Source: an uncultured Clostridia bacterium (lineage in GTDB: Bacteria > Bacillota > Clostridia > Christensenellales > Borkfalkiaceae). From it: a stretch of 64,000 nt of DNA. The notes beneath the pieces were generated by a model that searched no databases, was not told the DNA's origin, and saw only the letters and a list, made by a program, of their open reading frames with translations. Made by a program: the position numbers and the translations under genes. Within the stretch, counting starts at the first letter, position 1; each line of letters starts with the position of its first letter. Positions 61,954 through 64,000 of this stretch are shown here, in pieces. The stretch covers positions 1 through 64,000 of the forward strand of contig CANRJR010000006.1 of assembly GCA_947631005.1 (NCBI GenBank). Reading direction: 5' to 3'.

Positions 61954-62130
61954 CGGCAACACCTATATGATAAAATATTTCGGGGAGAAAAGCAACGGTA
62001 TTTTTGTCGGACGGGCACGATTCCCGTCGATTCCCCCTCCCCGCTTCACCCTACTCTATGCCGCGTTCCCCCCAAATATACCTCTCCCGCCGCGGCGCGG
62101 CGGGAGATGGGGTTGGGATTTTTCAGTGAC

Positions 62131-62166
62131 GGCGAGCCCCTGCGCAATTCTTGCGCAGGGGCTCGC
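62131..62166. terminator. Hairpin after comF
   Basis: GCGAGCCCCTGCGCAA-ttc-TTGCGCAGGGGCTCGC is a perfect 16-bp stem; no T run follows on either strand, so termination is likely but not certain. Confidence 0.6.
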
Positions 62167-62179
62167 GGGAAACGTTCTT

Positions 62180-62899
62180 CTATTCCGAAAGTCCGAAAGG
62201 GTGCTTGTCCTCCACGCTCGTAAAGGTGAACGCGCAGACGCGCGCCGCGCCCGCCTTACGGAGGACGCGACCCATCTCGCAAACGGTCGCGCCCGTGGTC
62301 ATGGTGTCGTCGACGATCACGACGCACTTCCCCTTTGCCGCGCCCTTTTCGGTCAAACGGTATGCGTTTTTCAAATTCTCCTGCCGCGCGTCCCGCCCGA
62401 GCTCCTTCTGCGCGCCCGTCTCCCGCGTCTTTTCCGCATGGATGACGGGAAGCCCCGTCCTGCGGGAGAGCTCCTCGGCGAACAGGCGGGCTTGGTTGTA
62501 GCCGCGCTTCTTCTCCGCCGCGGGGGTCATGGGGATGTAACAAAGGGCGTCCGCTTGCGGGAACGCCTCCAAAAAGCGGGGAAGAGAAAGCTCCGCGAGC
62601 GTGCGATAGAGATATTTCGACCCGCGTTTGAAACGGACGACGAGGCGCGCCGCCTCCCCCTCGTGCGTATATCCCGAGCGCGCCGTGTCGACGGTGAGCG
62701 GACTTCTTTTGCATTCGAGACATATGCCCGCCTCTTTCACCCGCCTGCCGCACAGCGGACAACAGAGCGCGATCGCGGGAAGCGCGGCGCGGCACGCCTC
62801 GCACACCCGCTCTCCCGAAAAGACCTCCCGCCCGCAGATATCGCAGGTGTAGTTTTTCCCGCCCCACGCGCGAAGCGTTACGCGCAGACTTTCAAACAT
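62180..62899 (-). CDS. comF: ComF family phosphoribosyltransferase-like protein
   Basis: The product is 239 aa. ATG 62899 follows GGGAG. The N-terminal zinc finger has CDIC...CEAC and CPLC...CLEC (19-80). The PRTase motif VVIVDDTMTTGATV (about 192-205) and KKRGYNQA (about 129-136) are the ComF hallmarks. In competent bacteria ComF aids DNA uptake with ComFA/PriA; in others the role is unclear. Precedes no other com gene here. Confidence 0.94.
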   Translation of the reverse strand: MFESLRVTLRAWGGKNYTCDICGREVFSGERVCEACRAALPAIALCCPLCGRRVKEAGICLECKRSPLTVDTARSGYTHEGEAARLVVRFKRGSKYLYRTLAELSLPRFLEAFPQADALCYIPMTPAAEKKRGYNQARLFAEELSRRTGLPVIHAEKTRETGAQKELGRDARQENLKNAYRLTEKGAAKGKCVVIVDDTMTTGATVCEMGRVLRKAGAARVCAFTFTSVEDKHPFGLSE

Positions 62900-62944
62900 G
62901 TTTCACTCCCAAGAGAAAAGCGCGGCGATGCGCCGCGCTCAACA

Positions 62945-63442
62945 TCAGAAATCTTCGTCGTCGTTCTTGTCGTCTTTGTCGTCATCGTCGTCATCGTCGT
63001 CGCCCGCGAGCGAATAGATCTCGTCGCCCGTGACGTATTCGAGATCCTCTTCGTCGTCGCCCTCGTAGGTCTCCTCTTCGGGCTCTTCCTCTTCGAACTC
63101 CTCGTCGAACGTCTCGTCGATCTCGCCGATCTCCTCGTCGAGGTCGGCGTCCGCGTCGTCGTCGAGGTATTCCCGCCACTCGTCGTCCTCTTCGGGATCG
63201 GGCTCTTCTTCGTACTCGGTCTTTTTACGGCACTCTTCGCACATCTTTTCGCCTGCGCGCATCATGTTCTCGCCGCAAATGGGACAGAGCTCGGTGGGAA
63301 GCTCCTCATCCGCCTCCTCTATCATGTCGTCGAGATCGCTCGCGATCCCTTTCATTTCCTTTAAGCATACGTCGCAGTATTCCTGCTTTTCCGCGTCGAT
63401 ATAGTTGAGCTCGCACCGCGGACATTTCATATAACGAACCAT
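62945..63442 (-). CDS. Zinc-ribbon protein with long polyacidic tail
   Basis: The product is 165 aa. ATG 63442 follows GGAGGGGG. Two zinc ribbons (CPRC...CDVC at 8-26 and CPIC...CEEC at about 53-72) are followed by about 90 residues dominated by Asp and Glu, ending in a run of Asp. No family recognised. The tail is like those of nucleic-acid mimics or RNA polymerase delta factor, but no relation is shown. Promoter TTTACA-17-TATAAT (63484-63512). Confidence 0.75.
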   Translation of the reverse strand: MVRYMKCPRCELNYIDAEKQEYCDVCLKEMKGIASDLDDMIEEADEELPTELCPICGENMMRAGEKMCEECRKKTEYEEEPDPEEDDEWREYLDDDADADLDEEIGEIDETFDEEFEEEEPEEETYEGDDEEDLEYVTGDEIYSLAGDDDDDDDDKDDKNDDEDF

Positions 63443-63483
63443 AGTTCCCCCTCCGTTCCTTTCGCCTGCTCTTTGGCTAATAA

Positions 63484-63512
63484 ATTATATTAGTAATTAT
63501 TGTTTTTGTAAA
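63484..63512 (-). promoter_or_regulatory. sigma-A promoter of the acidic zinc-ribbon gene
   Basis: On the minus strand, TTTACA (63507-63512), 17 bp, TATAAT (63484-63489). Confidence 0.8.
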
Positions 63513-63704
63513 CTGTTTTTTTATGCGTTTCCGCAAAAAATCGGGATTTTTCTAAATTTTTTTCGGGAAGTGTGAGGAAAGACATGTGGATCGACATATC
63601 CTCTGCAAAGCGGCATTCCTGATCGCCGTTCCAAGCGGAGCGGCATTTTGATTGCCGTTGCGCTCTGCACGCGGCTCTTTTGTCACTTCGCCCCTCTTTC
63701 AATA

Positions 63705-63861
63705 TGTCATTTCGACCAAGCGAACGCAGTGAGCGCGTGGAGAAATCTCCCTTTCGTCGCGACGCGACGCATTTTGTCAGCCTTTCCCAAAATGGGAAAG
63801 GCGTACCTTTTACGTCGGTCGCTCCTCTTCGCGAAAAAATACTTCGTCTTTTTTCGCGAGG
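63705..63861 (+). repeat. Composite repeat: half family-A joined to family-B (copy B3)
   Basis: TGTCATTTCGACC...GAGAAATCTCCCTT joined to CGTCGCGACGCGACG at 63755, as at 5411-5563. Hairpin 1 arms GCCTTTCCC/GGGAAAGGC and hairpin 2 TTCGCGAAAAAA/TTTTTTCGCGA differ from B1/B2 but pair. Confidence 0.78.
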
Positions 63862-63903
63862 AAATAAGGAATGGCGTATTAGAAGCGAAGAGACATTCTA
63901 AAT

Positions 63904-64000
63904 TGTCATTTCGACCAAACGAACGTAGTGAGTGCGTGGAGAAATCTCCCTTATTATATTCCAAACCGAATCAACGACCAAGGGGATTTCTCGATTCCGT
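63904..64000. repeat. Family-A dispersed repeat, cut by the window edge
   Basis: Begins TGTCATTTCGACC and reaches AAGGGGATTTCTCGA at the end of the window; the closing inverted repeat is outside. No gene from 63513 to the end. Confidence 0.78.

Overview
The window is chromosomal DNA from a G+C-rich, apparently spore-forming member of the Bacillota, class Clostridia. It is probably an uncultured gut-type lineage; that placement is inference. The evidence is consensus sigma-A promoters with 16-18 bp spacers, strong Shine-Dalgarno sites, a nine-gene V-type ATPase operon in Enterococcus hirae order, and sporulation genes (spoVT, spoIVFA/FB, a SipL-like DUF3794/LysM protein, veg next to ispE). Coding density is high. 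Many genes overlap as ATGA or TGATG.

Layout. 0-5.2 kb: a two-TM protein, then a small regulator-controlled membrane block (XRE repressor, 53-aa membrane peptide, four-TM protein, Lgt-like protein) between two near-identical terminators, then a DUF819 carrier with a GNAT protein. 5.2-11.2 kb: a repeat-rich spacer, a flavodoxin-ferredoxin protein with an SDR/zinc-domain fusion, and an EF-G paralogue. 11.2-12.2 kb: a tRNA-Leu(UAA) locus with two upstream partial copies. 12.3-20.8 kb: the V-ATPase operon. 20.8-29 kb: an LRR protein, an alkaline-phosphatase-superfamily enzyme, RNase G, spoIVFB/FA, a cysteine desulfurase and a second large repeat cluster. 29-34.7 kb: a small-molecule kinase, ispE, a lipoprotein, the SipL-like gene and veg. 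34.8-39.5 kb: an HxlR-controlled redox pair, rplU-rpmA, three tRNAs and a DUF4143 ATPase. 39.7-48.6 kb: gyrBA, then spoVT-flippase-yabN(mazG)-dus. 48.6-54.1 kb: uvrB-HAD-uvrA. 54.1-59.2 kb: two winged-helix/TM paralogues, a CvpA-like protein, glnS and glyS. 59.2-64 kb: repeats, isochorismatase, a two-OB SSB, polysaccharide deacetylase, comF and an acidic zinc-ribbon protein.

The most unusual material is non-coding. Several dispersed repeat families cluster in the spacers near 5.4-6.05, 8.6-9.0, 22.0, 28.1-29.0, 59.3-59.8 and 63.7-64 kb. Two of them (called family B and family F here) have hairpins whose arms differ between copies by compensating changes, so structure rather than sequence is conserved. 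Other notable signals are a 15-nt exact antisense of the tRNA-Leu anticodon arm present twice upstream of that tRNA, a phased TGTACA array, a terminator hairpin that contains the spoVT ribosome-binding site, a slippery A7 at the end of the flippase gene, and two genes whose promoters place transcription start on the ATG.

All calls come from reading the sequence. No database search or folding program was run.
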